The notes beneath the pieces were generated by a model that saw only the letters and a list, made by a program, of their open reading frames with translations, was not told the origin of the DNA and searched no databases. From Acidobacteriota bacterium (lineage in GTDB: Bacteria; Acidobacteriota; Vicinamibacteria; Vicinamibacterales; UBA2999), in assembly GCA_030650395.1 (NCBI GenBank), contig JAUSDY010000074.1, positions 1-64,000 on the forward strand: a stretch of DNA of 64,000 bases, read 5' to 3'. This document shows positions 20,962 to 29,664 of the stretch, piece after piece. Within the stretch, counting starts at the first letter, position 1; every line of letters begins with the position of its first letter. Both the position numbers and the translations under genes were made by a program.

Positions 20962-22998
20962 TCAGACCCCATACTTCTCCGGGTCCCAGGCCAGCCCCAA
21001 TTCACTCGGGGGCGTCATGTAGCCGGCGAGCGCGGAGGCGGCGACCACCGAGGGCGAGGCGAGATAGCCTTCACCACCAAGACCCATTCGGTTCTGCCAG
21101 TTGCGATTGAACGAGGTGATCGCGCGCTGCCCCTTGACGAGCGCATCGCCCCCCTGCCCGAAGCATGGGCCGCACCACGACGCGCGAATCTCGCCGCCGG
21201 CGCCGCGGAACACCCCGGCGATCGACTCGCCATTCAAGCGCGGGTCGGGACGCTCGATCGACCGGCCGACACCGCCGGATCCGGGAAACACCACCAATTC
21301 CTTGCGAACGCGGGTCAGTCCCTTGTCGCGCGCCGCCACCAGCACCAGCGCCGCCGACAGCAGATCGTCGTAGCTGCCGTTGGTGCACGAGCCGATCATC
21401 GCCTTGTCGAACTCGATGTGCTCGCGCGCCACGTCTTCCGCCGGAAACGCGTTGCCGGGGCTGAACGGCTTGGCGATCATCGGGGTCACGTCGGCGAGAT
21501 CGAACGCTTCATCGATCTCGAACACCGCATCGGCGCCGCATTCGAAATGCGGGTAGGGCAATTCCGTCATGCCCTTCGCGCGGTACCACGCAGACGTGAT
21601 GTCGTCGGGCGCGAACACGCCGTTCATCGCCTCCGCTTCCGCCATCATGTTGGCGATGGTGTTGCGAAACGCCATCGGCAGCTGCTGGTCGCGATCGACC
21701 AGCTCCACCGACATGCCCTGCGACTGCTCCGCGCCCCAGCGGCGGAGCAATTCGAGCACGATGTCCTTGCCGGTGACCCACGGGCTCAACTTGCCGCGGA
21801 AGCTCACGCGCCGCTCGCGCGCCATCGTGAAGTAGATGTAGCCGGTCGACCAGCCGAAGCCGAGCGTCGTTGAACCGACGCCCATGCCCACTGCGCCGTA
21901 GGCGCCGTAGGCGCGGCTGTGCGAATCGGCGCCGGGGATGAACTGCCCCGGCAGCACCAGGCCCTGCTCGGGAAAATAGAAATGAAAGATGCCGTCGCCG
22001 GGCGTCGCGTAGTACGGCTTCTCGATGCCGTGACAGCTCGCGAACTGCTTCCCGATCGCCGTCTGCTTGTCGTCGTCTTTTTTTCCCGTGAAGACGAAGT
22101 GATCGTTGGCAACCGCGGCCTGGCGCGGGAAGATTGCGTTGCCGCCGGTGATCTGATTGAAGGTGTGAATCGCAAACGGAGCGGTGCCGTCCGAGGCCGG
22201 CAGCAGATCGGCGTAGACGCGCAGCGTCGCGCCGGGCGTGACCTCGGCGTCCTTGTCGACCCGATGCGCCCACACAATCTGCGCCGTCGTCGACATCGTC
22301 CTGGCGCGCGCGGCGTCGGGAAACACCATCTCGGGCCTGCGTTCGACCGAGGTGCGGAACTCGCGGCGGCCAATGGCGAAGACGCCGCCGCTCTGGCGGA
22401 TCTCATCTTCCTTTGCGCTGAGCGGCACCGGCGTGTAGGTCCTGCCCTGGGTGACGTTGACGATTTGCCGCGACACGGTCTCGTAAGTGAACTCGTCGCC
22501 GTCTTGTGCGTCGGCCACCGCCTCGGGACTCTGCACGACGTGCAGCCCGAGGTTGAACGAGTTGCGGCGGAAGATGTCGCCCATGTTGTGGCCGCAGATG
22601 ATCACCATCTCGAGGCCGACCTCGTCGGCGATGGCCTTCAGCCCCGCCGGCGACATTTCACGCGAGCTGCCGATGGCGAAGCGATCGCCGGCCACAACAA
22701 ACGTCTGGCCGCTGTGCACGCGGGCGCGGAAATCGGGCATGAGGTAGCGAAACGACCCCGCCTTCCAGCGCTCGTCGAGGGTGTCGAGACTCTCGGAGAC
22801 ACAATCGGCGGCCGGCGTGATCTGATCGGTATCGATCGCGTCGAGCTTCTTGCCGGGATTCTTCGGGTCCCAGATGATCAGCGCCTTGCCGCGAATGACC
22901 CGGTTCGCCTCGGCGCCCGCCATGTCAGCGGCGCGGGGAGCCGGCAAAGTGTCGAGAGTAACGCCGGGCTTCAAGACCGCCGGCTTGGCGATTTGCAT
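20962..22998 (-). CDS. Aconitase-family hydro-lyase with the swivel domain at the N-terminus
   Basis: This 678-residue protein fuses the small swivel domain (about 30-190: AIDTDQITPAADC, AIGSSREMSPAGLKAIADE, FRRNSFNLGL) in front of the large [4Fe-4S] domain. The cluster ligands are in IGSCTNGSYDD and SWCGPCFGQGG, and GADSHSRAYGAYGAVGMGVG replaces the usual DSHT block. The order is reversed relative to classical aconitase, where the swivel domain is C-terminal. It probably isomerises a tricarboxylate or isopropylmalate/homoaconitate-like substrate, and the exact substrate cannot be assigned. The ATG at 22998 gives a full domain. The 461-bp upstream gap holds repeats only. Confidence 0.85.
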   Translation of the reverse strand: MQIAKPAVLKPGVTLDTLPAPRAADMAGAEANRVIRGKALIIWDPKNPGKKLDAIDTDQITPAADCVSESLDTLDERWKAGSFRYLMPDFRARVHSGQTFVVAGDRFAIGSSREMSPAGLKAIADEVGLEMVIICGHNMGDIFRRNSFNLGLHVVQSPEAVADAQDGDEFTYETVSRQIVNVTQGRTYTPVPLSAKEDEIRQSGGVFAIGRREFRTSVERRPEMVFPDAARARTMSTTAQIVWAHRVDKDAEVTPGATLRVYADLLPASDGTAPFAIHTFNQITGGNAIFPRQAAVANDHFVFTGKKDDDKQTAIGKQFASCHGIEKPYYATPGDGIFHFYFPEQGLVLPGQFIPGADSHSRAYGAYGAVGMGVGSTTLGFGWSTGYIYFTMARERRVSFRGKLSPWVTGKDIVLELLRRWGAEQSQGMSVELVDRDQQLPMAFRNTIANMMAEAEAMNGVFAPDDITSAWYRAKGMTELPYPHFECGADAVFEIDEAFDLADVTPMIAKPFSPGNAFPAEDVAREHIEFDKAMIGSCTNGSYDDLLSAALVLVAARDKGLTRVRKELVVFPGSGGVGRSIERPDPRLNGESIAGVFRGAGGEIRASWCGPCFGQGGDALVKGQRAITSFNRNWQNRMGLGGEGYLASPSVVAASALAGYMTPPSELGLAWDPEKYGV

Positions 22999-23042
22999 AT
23001 CAGATCGAGTTTATCAGGCTGCACAGTCAGCCGGCCCCGCTA

Positions 23043-23138
23043 CGCGACGAAAGGTTGCTTTGAGCAAAAAGCGTTGGGCCCAGCTCATGAAGCGCCACGT
23101 AAGCTCACCGCTTTTTCTCAAAGCAACCTTTCGTCGCG
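23043..23138. repeat. 30-bp-arm inverted repeat
   Basis: CGCGACGAAAGGTTGCTTTG (from 23043) continues to 23073 and is inverted at 23109-23138 with one unpaired base. The loop is 35 nt. It lies upstream of the aconitase-family gene, in a region without genes (22999-23459). Confidence 0.85.
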
Positions 23139-23195
23139 TCTCCGCGCCCTCCGGCTGCGAGTTCGGCGCCGAATGGCGGAGCGTGGCGACCGAGC

Positions 23196-23380
23196 GCGGA
23201 GAGGTGTCTTCCGGCGTGAGCGTCGAGCGAGGCGGAGACAAGTATCGAGTCGTCAAATTGAGCGGAGCCTACGCGGGCGTCTTGCCGTCTTTGGCGCGTC
23301 CATAGCTACAGCGATCAGTGTGGCGAGCGAAATTTGACCGCCGAGACGAGTCGCGAATCGCCCGGGAGACACCTCTCCGC
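23196..23380. repeat. 185-bp MITE-like element, copy 1
   Basis: The ends GCGGAGAGGTGTCTTCCGG and CCCGGGAGACACCTCTCCGC are near-perfect inverted repeats. The interior shares GGCGTGAGCGTCGAGCGAGG, AGTCGTCAAAT and ATTTGACCGCCGAG with the copy at 33969-34156. No protein is convincingly encoded inside. Non-autonomous mobile element or structured RNA are both possible. Confidence 0.75.
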
Positions 23381-23459
23381 GTCACGGACCGCGACCTGCC
23401 GCCATTCGGCGTGAGCGACGAGCGGGGCAGGCTGCCACAGACAGGCAGCAGGGACTAGA

Positions 23460-25052
23460 ATGTGCGCCATGCGCTACACCTCTGCTCTCGCCCTGGCACT
23501 CGCATCGCTGTCGATCTCGGCGCCCAGCGCCCAGGAGAAGGTCGATCGCGACATCAACTGGAAGATCCGCCGCGAGGCGACGGACAACTCTCAGATTCTT
23601 CGAACGCTGCACTTCCTGACCGACGTCTACGGACCGCGGCTGACCGGGTCGCCCAACCTCAAGGCGGCCCAGGACTGGGTCGTCAAGGAAACCACGGCCT
23701 GGGGCTTGAAAAATGCCCACCTCGAGCCGTGGTCGTTCGGCCACCCCGGCTGGGTCAACGAAAAGCTGTCGGTCCACGTCATCTCGCCCGTCAAAGACTC
23801 GCTGGTCACCGAGGCATTGGCGTGGACGCCGGGCACCAGCGGTCCGGTCACGGCTCAGGCCGTGCAGCTGATCGTTCCGACGCAACCGACCAAAGACGTG
23901 TTGACGAAGTTCTTCGACGACAACCGCGCGAACGTGAAGGGCAAGATCGCGATGGTCGGCGCGCCGGCGGAAGTGCGCGTGACCATCCTCACGCCGCAAA
24001 AACGTCGTGAGGATAACGACGTCCGCGCACAATACGATCCGGTGGCCCCGACGGCTGGGGGATTCCCCGGCGGCGGCGGTCCCACTGGGCCGTCGAACCC
24101 GAACGTGGTTCCGGCCGGGCAGGTCGCCGAACAGCTCGATCAGTTCCTGGTCTCAGCGGGCGCTGCCGGCCGCATCAACGACGCGGGCCGCGAGCACGGA
24201 CAGATTCGCGCCTTCAACAACCGCACGTTCGACATCGCGAAGGCTGTGCCTACGGTGGTGATGCGCAATGAAGACTACGGCCGGCTGTCGCGCTTAATCG
24301 CTGACGGACGCACCGTGGAGCTCGAACTGAACATCGTCAATCGTAGCTATCCCGAAGGCGCGACGGCCTATAACGTGGTCGCCGAAATTCCCGGCACCGA
24401 CAAGGCGCAGGAAGTGGTGATGCTCGGCGGGCACGTCGACTCGTGGCACTCGGCCACCGGCGCCACCGACAACGCCATCGGCTGCGCGACGATGCTCGAG
24501 GCCATCCGCATCTTGAACGCCATCGGCGTGAAGCCGCGCCGCACGATTCGCGTCGCGCTGTGGAGCGGCGAAGAACAGGGGCTGCTCGGGTCGCAGGCCT
24601 ACGTGAAAGAACACTTCGGCATGGTCGAGAATGCCAAGCCGGAGCACGCCAACTTCGCCGGCTACTTCAACATCGATTCGGGCACCGGTCGCGCCCGCGG
24701 CATGTCGGTGTTCGGACCCACCGAGGCCGCATCGATCCTGCGCGAGGCCACCAAGCCGTTCGAAGATAACGGCTTCTTCGGCGTGAGCGCCACGCAAAGC
24801 CGGCGCCGCGGCGGCACTGATTCGACGTCGTTCAACGAAGCGGGCCTGCCCGGAATCGGCGTGTCGCAGGATCCGATCGAATACAACTCGCACACCTGGC
24901 ACACCAACCTCGATACCTACGAGCGCATCATCGAAGACGACGCGCAGCAGTCGGCGATGGTGATCGCCGCTGCGGTGTATCACCTGGCGATGCGCGACGA
25001 GAAGCTGCCGCGGCTGCCGAGAGACAAGATGCCGCCGCTACCCACACCGTAA
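23460..25052 (+). CDS. Secreted M28-family zinc aminopeptidase
   Basis: This 530-residue exported metallopeptidase has the M28 two-zinc site: [19 protein letters not shown] (His and bridging Asp), the catalytic Glu pair in [14 protein letters not shown], an Asp in FNIDSGTGR and the last His in [16 protein letters not shown]-like insert lies between about 120 and 290, including a Gly/Pro-rich stretch ([12 protein letters not shown]). The signal peptide is [23 protein letters not shown] 23460 was taken because AGGG lies eight bases upstream. ATG 23469 is an alternative. It is convergent with the PQQ-like protein. Confidence 0.9.
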   Translation: MCAMRYTSALALALASLSISAPSAQEKVDRDINWKIRREATDNSQILRTLHFLTDVYGPRLTGSPNLKAAQDWVVKETTAWGLKNAHLEPWSFGHPGWVNEKLSVHVISPVKDSLVTEALAWTPGTSGPVTAQAVQLIVPTQPTKDVLTKFFDDNRANVKGKIAMVGAPAEVRVTILTPQKRREDNDVRAQYDPVAPTAGGFPGGGGPTGPSNPNVVPAGQVAEQLDQFLVSAGAAGRINDAGREHGQIRAFNNRTFDIAKAVPTVVMRNEDYGRLSRLIADGRTVELELNIVNRSYPEGATAYNVVAEIPGTDKAQEVVMLGGHVDSWHSATGATDNAIGCATMLEAIRILNAIGVKPRRTIRVALWSGEEQGLLGSQAYVKEHFGMVENAKPEHANFAGYFNIDSGTGRARGMSVFGPTEAASILREATKPFEDNGFFGVSATQSRRRGGTDSTSFNEAGLPGIGVSQDPIEYNSHTWHTNLDTYERIIEDDAQQSAMVIAAAVYHLAMRDEKLPRLPRDKMPPLPTP

Positions 25053-25075
25053 AAAACTCTGCGCCGGGTTGTAGA

Positions 25076-26386
25076 TTACCGGCCGACGGCAAACAAGCGG
25101 TCGTCGGCGCGCAGGTAGACCCGCCCCGCGGCCGCGGCCGGCGAGGCGACGAAGTGGCCGTCGAGTTTATTGCGCGACAGGATCGCAAAGGCGCTTCCGG
25201 CCGTGAGTACCACGGTCTCGCCGGTCTCGCTCACGAAGTAGATCTTGCCGTCACCGGCGATCGGCGACGCGGTGAAGACGCCGCCGACGCGCTCCTGCCA
25301 GAGGCGCTGACCGTTGGCCGCGTCCACCGCCGACAGAATGCCGTTCTCGCCGCCCATGTAGATCACGCCCTGGTAGTGCACCAGCGACGACACGTACGGC
25401 CCGCCCGTCGGCACGCGCCACCGCACGTGGCTCGACGTGATGTCGCCGGCGCCGCCCAGCCTGATCGCCATGTACGGGCTGCTGCGATAGCCGCGGCTCA
25501 AATAGATGGTGGAGCCATCGACCATCGCAACCGGGATCGGGAAGCGATTCACTTCCGGGTAGCTCCAGCGGGATTTGCCGGTGGCCGGATCGAACGACTC
25601 GACGCCGGTGCTCGAGTTGACGATGAGCTCGGGCCCGGCCGGCCCCTGGACCACCAGTGGCGAGCTGTAGGATTCGACACCGGCAGGCTTGTCGATTTTC
25701 CACTGGACCGCGCCGGTGCGCTTGTTGAGCGACAGCAGGTACGACGAGGGCGAGTGATAGCACAACAGGATGATCGAATCCTGGAACAACACCGGCGAGC
25801 TGGCATGGCCCCAGTTGATGTCGAACGGTCCGTAGTCCTTGCCCAGGTGTTTCGACCACACCGTCTTGCCGTTCGCGTCGATCGCCACGATCTGCCCGGT
25901 GCCGTACCACGCGTAGACCCGCTCGCCGTCGGTGACCGGGCTGGCCGTCGCGAGGTTGTGCTTGTCGTGCACCGGCGGCAGCTCACCCTCGGCGGCGGTC
26001 TCATGCGACCACACGCGCTTGCCCGTCGCGCGATCGAAGGCCTCGACGACGAAGGCGACGGTGGTGCGCGGCTTGCGCGGCGTGGCCACGAGCGTGCTCT
26101 CGCCGGCTGTGGCGGGATCTACGCCTTGGGCGAGGGTCGGATGCCGTCCTGATTGCCGCCGTCCATCACCGGCCTGCGAGGTGACGTAGACGCGATCGGC
26201 CCACACGATCGGCGATGACACGCCGGCTCCTTCGAGCGGCATCTGCCAGGCGATGTTCTCTTTCGCGCTCCACGTGGCGGGTAGCGTTGACGGTGCCGCC
26301 ACTCCGGTGGCCGACGGCCCACGCCAATGCGGCCAGTCGTTCGCGGAGAGCGAGGCACCCCAAGCACAAAGAAGAAGAAATAGCAT
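25076..26386 (-). CDS. Exported PQQ-like beta-propeller protein
   Basis: This 436-residue secreted protein is built from PQQ-like propeller blades. Repeated W-x-G / Ala-x-Asp-x-x-Gly-x-x-x-W units include VEAFDRATGKRVWSHETAAE, LSLNKRTGAVQWKID, ESFDPATGKSRWSYPE and SAVDAANGQRLWQERV. Such proteins resemble quinoprotein dehydrogenases or outer-membrane scaffold proteins but often lack cofactor. The start at 26386 (MLFLLLCAWGASLSAN) gives a proper signal peptide. Extending to 26449 would add an Arg/Lys/Val-rich tail that is only word repeat. The next upstream gene on the strand ends at 26439. Confidence 0.85.
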   Translation of the reverse strand: MLFLLLCAWGASLSANDWPHWRGPSATGVAAPSTLPATWSAKENIAWQMPLEGAGVSSPIVWADRVYVTSQAGDGRRQSGRHPTLAQGVDPATAGESTLVATPRKPRTTVAFVVEAFDRATGKRVWSHETAAEGELPPVHDKHNLATASPVTDGERVYAWYGTGQIVAIDANGKTVWSKHLGKDYGPFDINWGHASSPVLFQDSIILLCYHSPSSYLLSLNKRTGAVQWKIDKPAGVESYSSPLVVQGPAGPELIVNSSTGVESFDPATGKSRWSYPEVNRFPIPVAMVDGSTIYLSRGYRSSPYMAIRLGGAGDITSSHVRWRVPTGGPYVSSLVHYQGVIYMGGENGILSAVDAANGQRLWQERVGGVFTASPIAGDGKIYFVSETGETVVLTAGSAFAILSRNKLDGHFVASPAAAAGRVYLRADDRLFAVGR

Positions 26387-26388
26387 CT

Positions 26389-26440
26389 GCGGCACCTTTG
26401 GCACCCTGCCCTTTGGCACTCTTCGCACTGTACGCACCTT
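26389..26440. repeat. GGCACC/TTTGGCAC word repeat upstream of the PQQ-like gene
   Basis: GGCACCTTTGGCACCCTGCC, then CTTTGGCACTCTTCGCACTG and TACGCACCTT succeed one another between two co-directional genes. On the coding strand it reads AAGGTGC(G/C) words. It covers the ribosome-binding region of the PQQ-like gene. Confidence 0.65.
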
Positions 26441-27479
26441 ATCTATCAAGCGGCGTCTTGAGAAAGCGCCGCACGTTGGAGTAAGTGGCCGTCGAGACGA
26501 TTTCGTCGAGGGCCAACGCGGCCTTGTAGTACTCCTCCATCTGGTACGGCACCCAGAAGTCGAGCGCCTCGTCTTTTCTGTAGGTGACGGTGATGGCGCA
26601 CCGCACGGCGGGGTCGGCGGCGTTGAGGTCGGTCTTGATCACCGCGCTGGTGAACGGATCGATCCAGATGTGGCCGGTGAGCGCAAGGTCGCGCCCGCGC
26701 GTCGTCTTGATCAGCGTGGGCCGCGCCGCTTCCCGGTACGCCGCGCGCCGCAGCACGCGCCCGCCAATCGTTTCTTCGCCTTCATCCGTGAATTCGAATC
26801 GCTCGTTCACGCGCGGGTGCAGGAACATCAGCGCGAGCGTCGGAATGTTGATCGTCCGCGCGACGTTGCCGAGATTGAGGCGCGTGGTTTCTTCCGTCAG
26901 CTTGGCCGCCTTCTCGAAACGCTTGTCGTCGCCACTTTGAAACAGCTTGAGCAACCGGTCGTCGCGCTCGCGCCGCCTGGCGCCTTTCACTTCGAACACA
27001 TCGCGGAACGGCATCCAGCCCTCGCCGTCGCCGCCGAGCTGCACGAGCAGGAAATCGGATTTGATCACGATGCGGCCGACCTCGCCGCCGGCGCGCATGC
27101 CGCCGCCGGGATTGCGCTGGCTCAAGTTGTCGCCGGGGTTCGGCGGGCGCTGGAGCTGCTGGATGGAAGTCTCGTCGGCCGCGAGCAGCGCGAACTTCTG
27201 CTCGTACGACATGGCGTACCGCATCGCGCTGCCGATGACAGTGGTGAAGTCCGAGCCCGGGTTGTTCCCGGCCTCCACCCCACCACGCAAAGTCCGCGTG
27301 GCGGGGGCCCCGGCCTCCACCCCACCACGCAAAGTCCGCGTGGCGGGGGCCCCGGCCTCCACCCCACCACGCAAAGTCCGCGTGGCGGGGGCCCCGGCCT
27401 GTGCGTGCAGGGTGAGAGACGCGGCAAGCACGAGGATCGCGGCGGCCGCGAGGGAGTGTCTGGGACCTTGGGTTCGCAT
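26439..27479 (-). CDS. Secreted protein of unknown function with three in-frame 14-residue repeats
   Basis: The 346-residue product begins with a signal peptide (MRTQGPRHSLAAAAILVLAA...HAQ). It then carries three identical copies of AGAPATRTLRGGVE at the mature N-terminus, encoded by the 42-bp repeat at 27270-27397. The remaining 270 residues contain DFLLVQLGGDGEGWMPFRDV, NIPTLALMFLHPRVNERFEF and DFWVPYQMEEYYK. They look like one compact beta-rich domain, but I do not recognise the family. The ATG at 27479 was chosen for its signal peptide. The gene lies upstream of, and close to, the PQQ-like gene. Confidence 0.75.
   Translation of the reverse strand: MRTQGPRHSLAAAAILVLAASLTLHAQAGAPATRTLRGGVEAGAPATRTLRGGVEAGAPATRTLRGGVEAGNNPGSDFTTVIGSAMRYAMSYEQKFALLAADETSIQQLQRPPNPGDNLSQRNPGGGMRAGGEVGRIVIKSDFLLVQLGGDGEGWMPFRDVFEVKGARRRERDDRLLKLFQSGDDKRFEKAAKLTEETTRLNLGNVARTINIPTLALMFLHPRVNERFEFTDEGEETIGGRVLRRAAYREAARPTLIKTTRGRDLALTGHIWIDPFTSAVIKTDLNAADPAVRCAITVTYRKDEALDFWVPYQMEEYYKAALALDEIVSTATYSNVRRFLKTPLDR
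27270..27397. repeat. Three tandem copies of a 42-bp palindrome-bearing unit
   Basis: The period is exactly 42 bp with starts at 27270, 27312 and 27354. Each unit contains CCACGCAAAGTCCGCGTGG, a hairpin. A single copy in the other orientation stands at 33879-33916. The unit length is a multiple of three, so the host reading frame is preserved. Confidence 0.9.
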
Positions 27480-27655
27480 GGCTGGCTCCGTCGCCCATCC
27501 TACCGTAGGCCTGAGGAGGCCACCTGACCCCAAACCCTTCCCAGGCGTCGCACAGATGAAATGACAGTTTGTTATTTTATAAGACTATAAATTCATTAAG
27601 AGTGTATGATGGCGCGCAAGAAAGGGGTGGATGAACCCGCCTCAGCGAAGGCATC

Positions 27656-27683
27656 TTGTGTAGATAGAGCAACTTGCTACGAT
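27656..27683 (+). promoter_or_regulatory. Candidate sigma-70-type promoter
   Basis: TTGTGT (27656-27661) and TACGAT (27678-27683) are 16 bp apart, in an AT-rich stretch just upstream of the zinc ribbon gene at 27701. Acidobacterial promoters are poorly defined, so this is only a candidate. Confidence 0.3.
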
Positions 27684-27700
27684 ATGGTCGAGGAACGCAC

Positions 27701-28066
27701 ATGATTGGTAAGTCGGTCGAAGACGGGCGTCGCGTCGCAGCGGTTGCAAGTGAAAAGACTGGCCCTTCCCAGGTGAGGCCGGTCCACAGCAAGGTTCTGT
27801 GGCTTTCAGGCGCGCGCGGGTGGTGGACGACCACACCGAAGACTTTATCGACGTGCCCCAGATGCGGCGCTCCGGGCCTCAAGCGGTCGCGCACTCGGTT
27901 CTACGAGACCTGGCGGAAGGCGCTCTCGCGGAACCGCCCCTTTCGCTGCGACCGATGTCGGATGCGCGTATGGGGGAGCCGCACGTCGGGCGACGACACT
28001 CTGGCTGTCCTGCCCGCGACAATCATGGGGGAACCGGTCGACCTGTCAGCGCTCGATAGGCGGTGA
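27701..28066 (+). CDS. Zinc-ribbon protein of unknown function
   Basis: The 121-residue protein contains two CxxC pairs (STCPRCGAPGLKRSR and PFRCDRCRMRVWG) about 28 residues apart, the layout of a zinc ribbon. Between them is an Arg-rich segment (RTRFYETWRKALSRNR) that could contact nucleic acid. ATG 27701 is preceded by GAGG at seven bases. No enzymatic domain is present. It stands alone between the unknown secreted protein and the MATE pump. Confidence 0.65.
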   Translation: MIGKSVEDGRRVAAVASEKTGPSQVRPVHSKVLWLSGARGWWTTTPKTLSTCPRCGAPGLKRSRTRFYETWRKALSRNRPFRCDRCRMRVWGSRTSGDDTLAVLPATIMGEPVDLSALDRR

Positions 28067-28155
28067 CGCTCACCGCTTGACGCTGGAATGAGTCAAGGTC
28101 GACCTGCACCTCGGAACGAGCGGCCGGGACACCGCCGTTCGTTCCTACCGTATGC

Positions 28156-29664
28156 TTGACGATTCCTGTGTCCGCTTCACTCCGAACAGAACTGCTCCCC
28201 ATGCTGCGGATCGCCGGCCCCGTCGTGATGGCGGAGCTCGGCTGGATGGCGATGGGCGTGGTCGACACGATCATGGTCGGCCCGCTCGGCCCCGCAGCCA
28301 TCGGCGCGGCCGGCGTCGGCACGGCGATGCACCTGGGGTTTGCCATTTTCGGCATGGGCGTGCTGCTCGGCCTCGACACGCTGGTCTCGCAGGCCTACGG
28401 CGCGCGCGACATCAAGGAATGTCACCGCTGGCTGTTCGACGGCGTCACGCTGGCGATGCTGATGACGGTGCCGGTGATGGCGCTGTGCTTCCTGCTGTTG
28501 TGGGCGCTGCCGTCGCTCGGCTTCCACCCTGATGTGCTGGTGCTGCTCCGCTCGTACTTCGCCGTCATTCTCTGGAGCACGCCGTTCCTGCTCGGCTTCG
28601 CCGCGTTGCGCCGTTACCTGCAAGGCATGCACATCGTCGCGCCCATCATGTTCGCGCTTGTGTCCGCAAACCTGATGAATGCCGGCGCCAACTGGGTCCT
28701 GATCCACGGCCATTACGGATTTCCGCGAATGGGCGTTGCGGGCTCAGCGTGCGCGACATTGATCTCGCGCATCTACATGCTGAGCGTGCTGATCGTCGCG
28801 GTGTGGTGGTCCACCTACGCCGAGGCTACGGTGGACAAGTTGGAGTGGCCGCGATGGCGTGGATGGCACGCCGACCCGTCCGCCGAAGCTTCAGCGAAGG
28901 CGGAAGCCTTGGCGGAGGCGGGGCTCTGGGATGTGCCGAGGCTGATCGATGGCGCTCGGCTATGGATCCTTTTGAGACTCGGATTGCCGGCAGCGTCGCA
29001 GGTCACCGCGGAAGTGGGCGTCTTCGCGCTCGCCACGGCCCTGGCCGGCACGCTCGATCCGATCTCCAGCGCTTCGCACCAGATCGCGCTCAACCTCGCG
29101 GGCGTCGCGTTCATGATCCCGCTCGGTCTTGGCTCGGCTGGCGCGGTGAAAGTCGGACACGCGGTCGGCGCCGGCGACCCGGCGCGCGCGGCGGCGTCGG
29201 GATGGATGGCGATCGCGCTCGGCGCGGCCTTCATGATCGCCTCGGGATCGCTGTTCTTCGCCGTGCCGCACGTGCTGATCGGCTGGTTCACAAAAGACGC
29301 GGCGGTGTTGCTGGTCGGCACCTCGCTGCTCAGGCTGGCGGCGGTCTTCCAGCTGTTCGACGGCATCCAGGGCGTGATCACCGGAACGCTGCGCGGCATC
29401 GGCGATACGCGCACGCCAATGGTGGTGAACCTCGCCGCCCATTGGCTGCTCGGCCTGCCGGTGAGCTACACGCTGTGTTTCGTGCTCGGCTGGGGCGTAT
29501 GGGGGTTGTGGATCGGCTTGTCGCTGGGCTTGATCGTGACGGGCGTGATCCTGTTGTATGTGTGGACGGTGAAGATCGCTCAGTATTCCGCCTTCGCCAA
29601 GGCTACGGCAGACAAGCCGGCCATGTATTCTCAGGTCCCAGGCCTCAGGCCCCAAGACCCATGA
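28156..29664 (+). CDS. MATE-family multidrug/Na+ antiporter with repeat-derived insertions
   Basis: This 502-residue polytopic membrane protein has two MatE halves of six helices. The first begins MLRIAGPVVMAELGWMAMG and VDTIMVGPLG, and the second LGLPAASQVTAEVGVF. It exports organic cations or drugs using Na+ or H+ gradients. The loop between halves (about residues 220-255: STYAEATVDKLEW ... DPSAEASAKAEALAEAG) and the tail (SAFAKATADKP) are encoded by palindromic repeats and are absent from ordinary MATE proteins. TTG 28156 is taken as start, with GTG 28168 possible. The stop overlaps the next start (ATGA at 29661). Confidence 0.88.
   Translation: MTIPVSASLRTELLPMLRIAGPVVMAELGWMAMGVVDTIMVGPLGPAAIGAAGVGTAMHLGFAIFGMGVLLGLDTLVSQAYGARDIKECHRWLFDGVTLAMLMTVPVMALCFLLLWALPSLGFHPDVLVLLRSYFAVILWSTPFLLGFAALRRYLQGMHIVAPIMFALVSANLMNAGANWVLIHGHYGFPRMGVAGSACATLISRIYMLSVLIVAVWWSTYAEATVDKLEWPRWRGWHADPSAEASAKAEALAEAGLWDVPRLIDGARLWILLRLGLPAASQVTAEVGVFALATALAGTLDPISSASHQIALNLAGVAFMIPLGLGSAGAVKVGHAVGAGDPARAAASGWMAIALGAAFMIASGSLFFAVPHVLIGWFTKDAAVLLVGTSLLRLAAVFQLFDGIQGVITGTLRGIGDTRTPMVVNLAAHWLLGLPVSYTLCFVLGWGVWGLWIGLSLGLIVTGVILLYVWTVKIAQYSAFAKATADKPAMYSQVPGLRPQDP
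28813..28922. repeat. Two SAEA-family palindromic elements in the MATE gene
   Basis: CCACCTACGCCGAGGCTACG then GTGGACAAG (28811-28839) forms one hairpin. GTCCGCCGAAGCTTCAGCG then AAGGCGGAAGCC (28879-28912) is a second, followed by TTGGCGGAGGCGG. Both keep the reading frame and code the inter-domain loop. Confidence 0.65.
29587..29660. repeat. SAEA-family element plus CAGGCC word repeat at the MATE 3' end
   Basis: CCGCCTTCGCCAAGGCTACG followed by GCAGACAAGCCGG (29588-29620) encodes SAFAKATADKP. It is followed by the scrambled words CAGGTCCCAGGCCTCAGGCC and CCAAGACCC up to the next start codon at 29661. Confidence 0.65.

Noticed and set aside
27270-27397. Tandem 42-bp units as a possible CRISPR array
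   Set aside because: The units are identical throughout with no unique spacers, and they lie in frame inside a gene. No cas genes are present.
28152-28532. ATG-started frame MLDDSCVRF overlapping the MATE gene start
   Set aside because: It is out of frame with a clear transporter and gives an Arg/His-rich product. The TTG or GTG start of the MATE frame is preferred.
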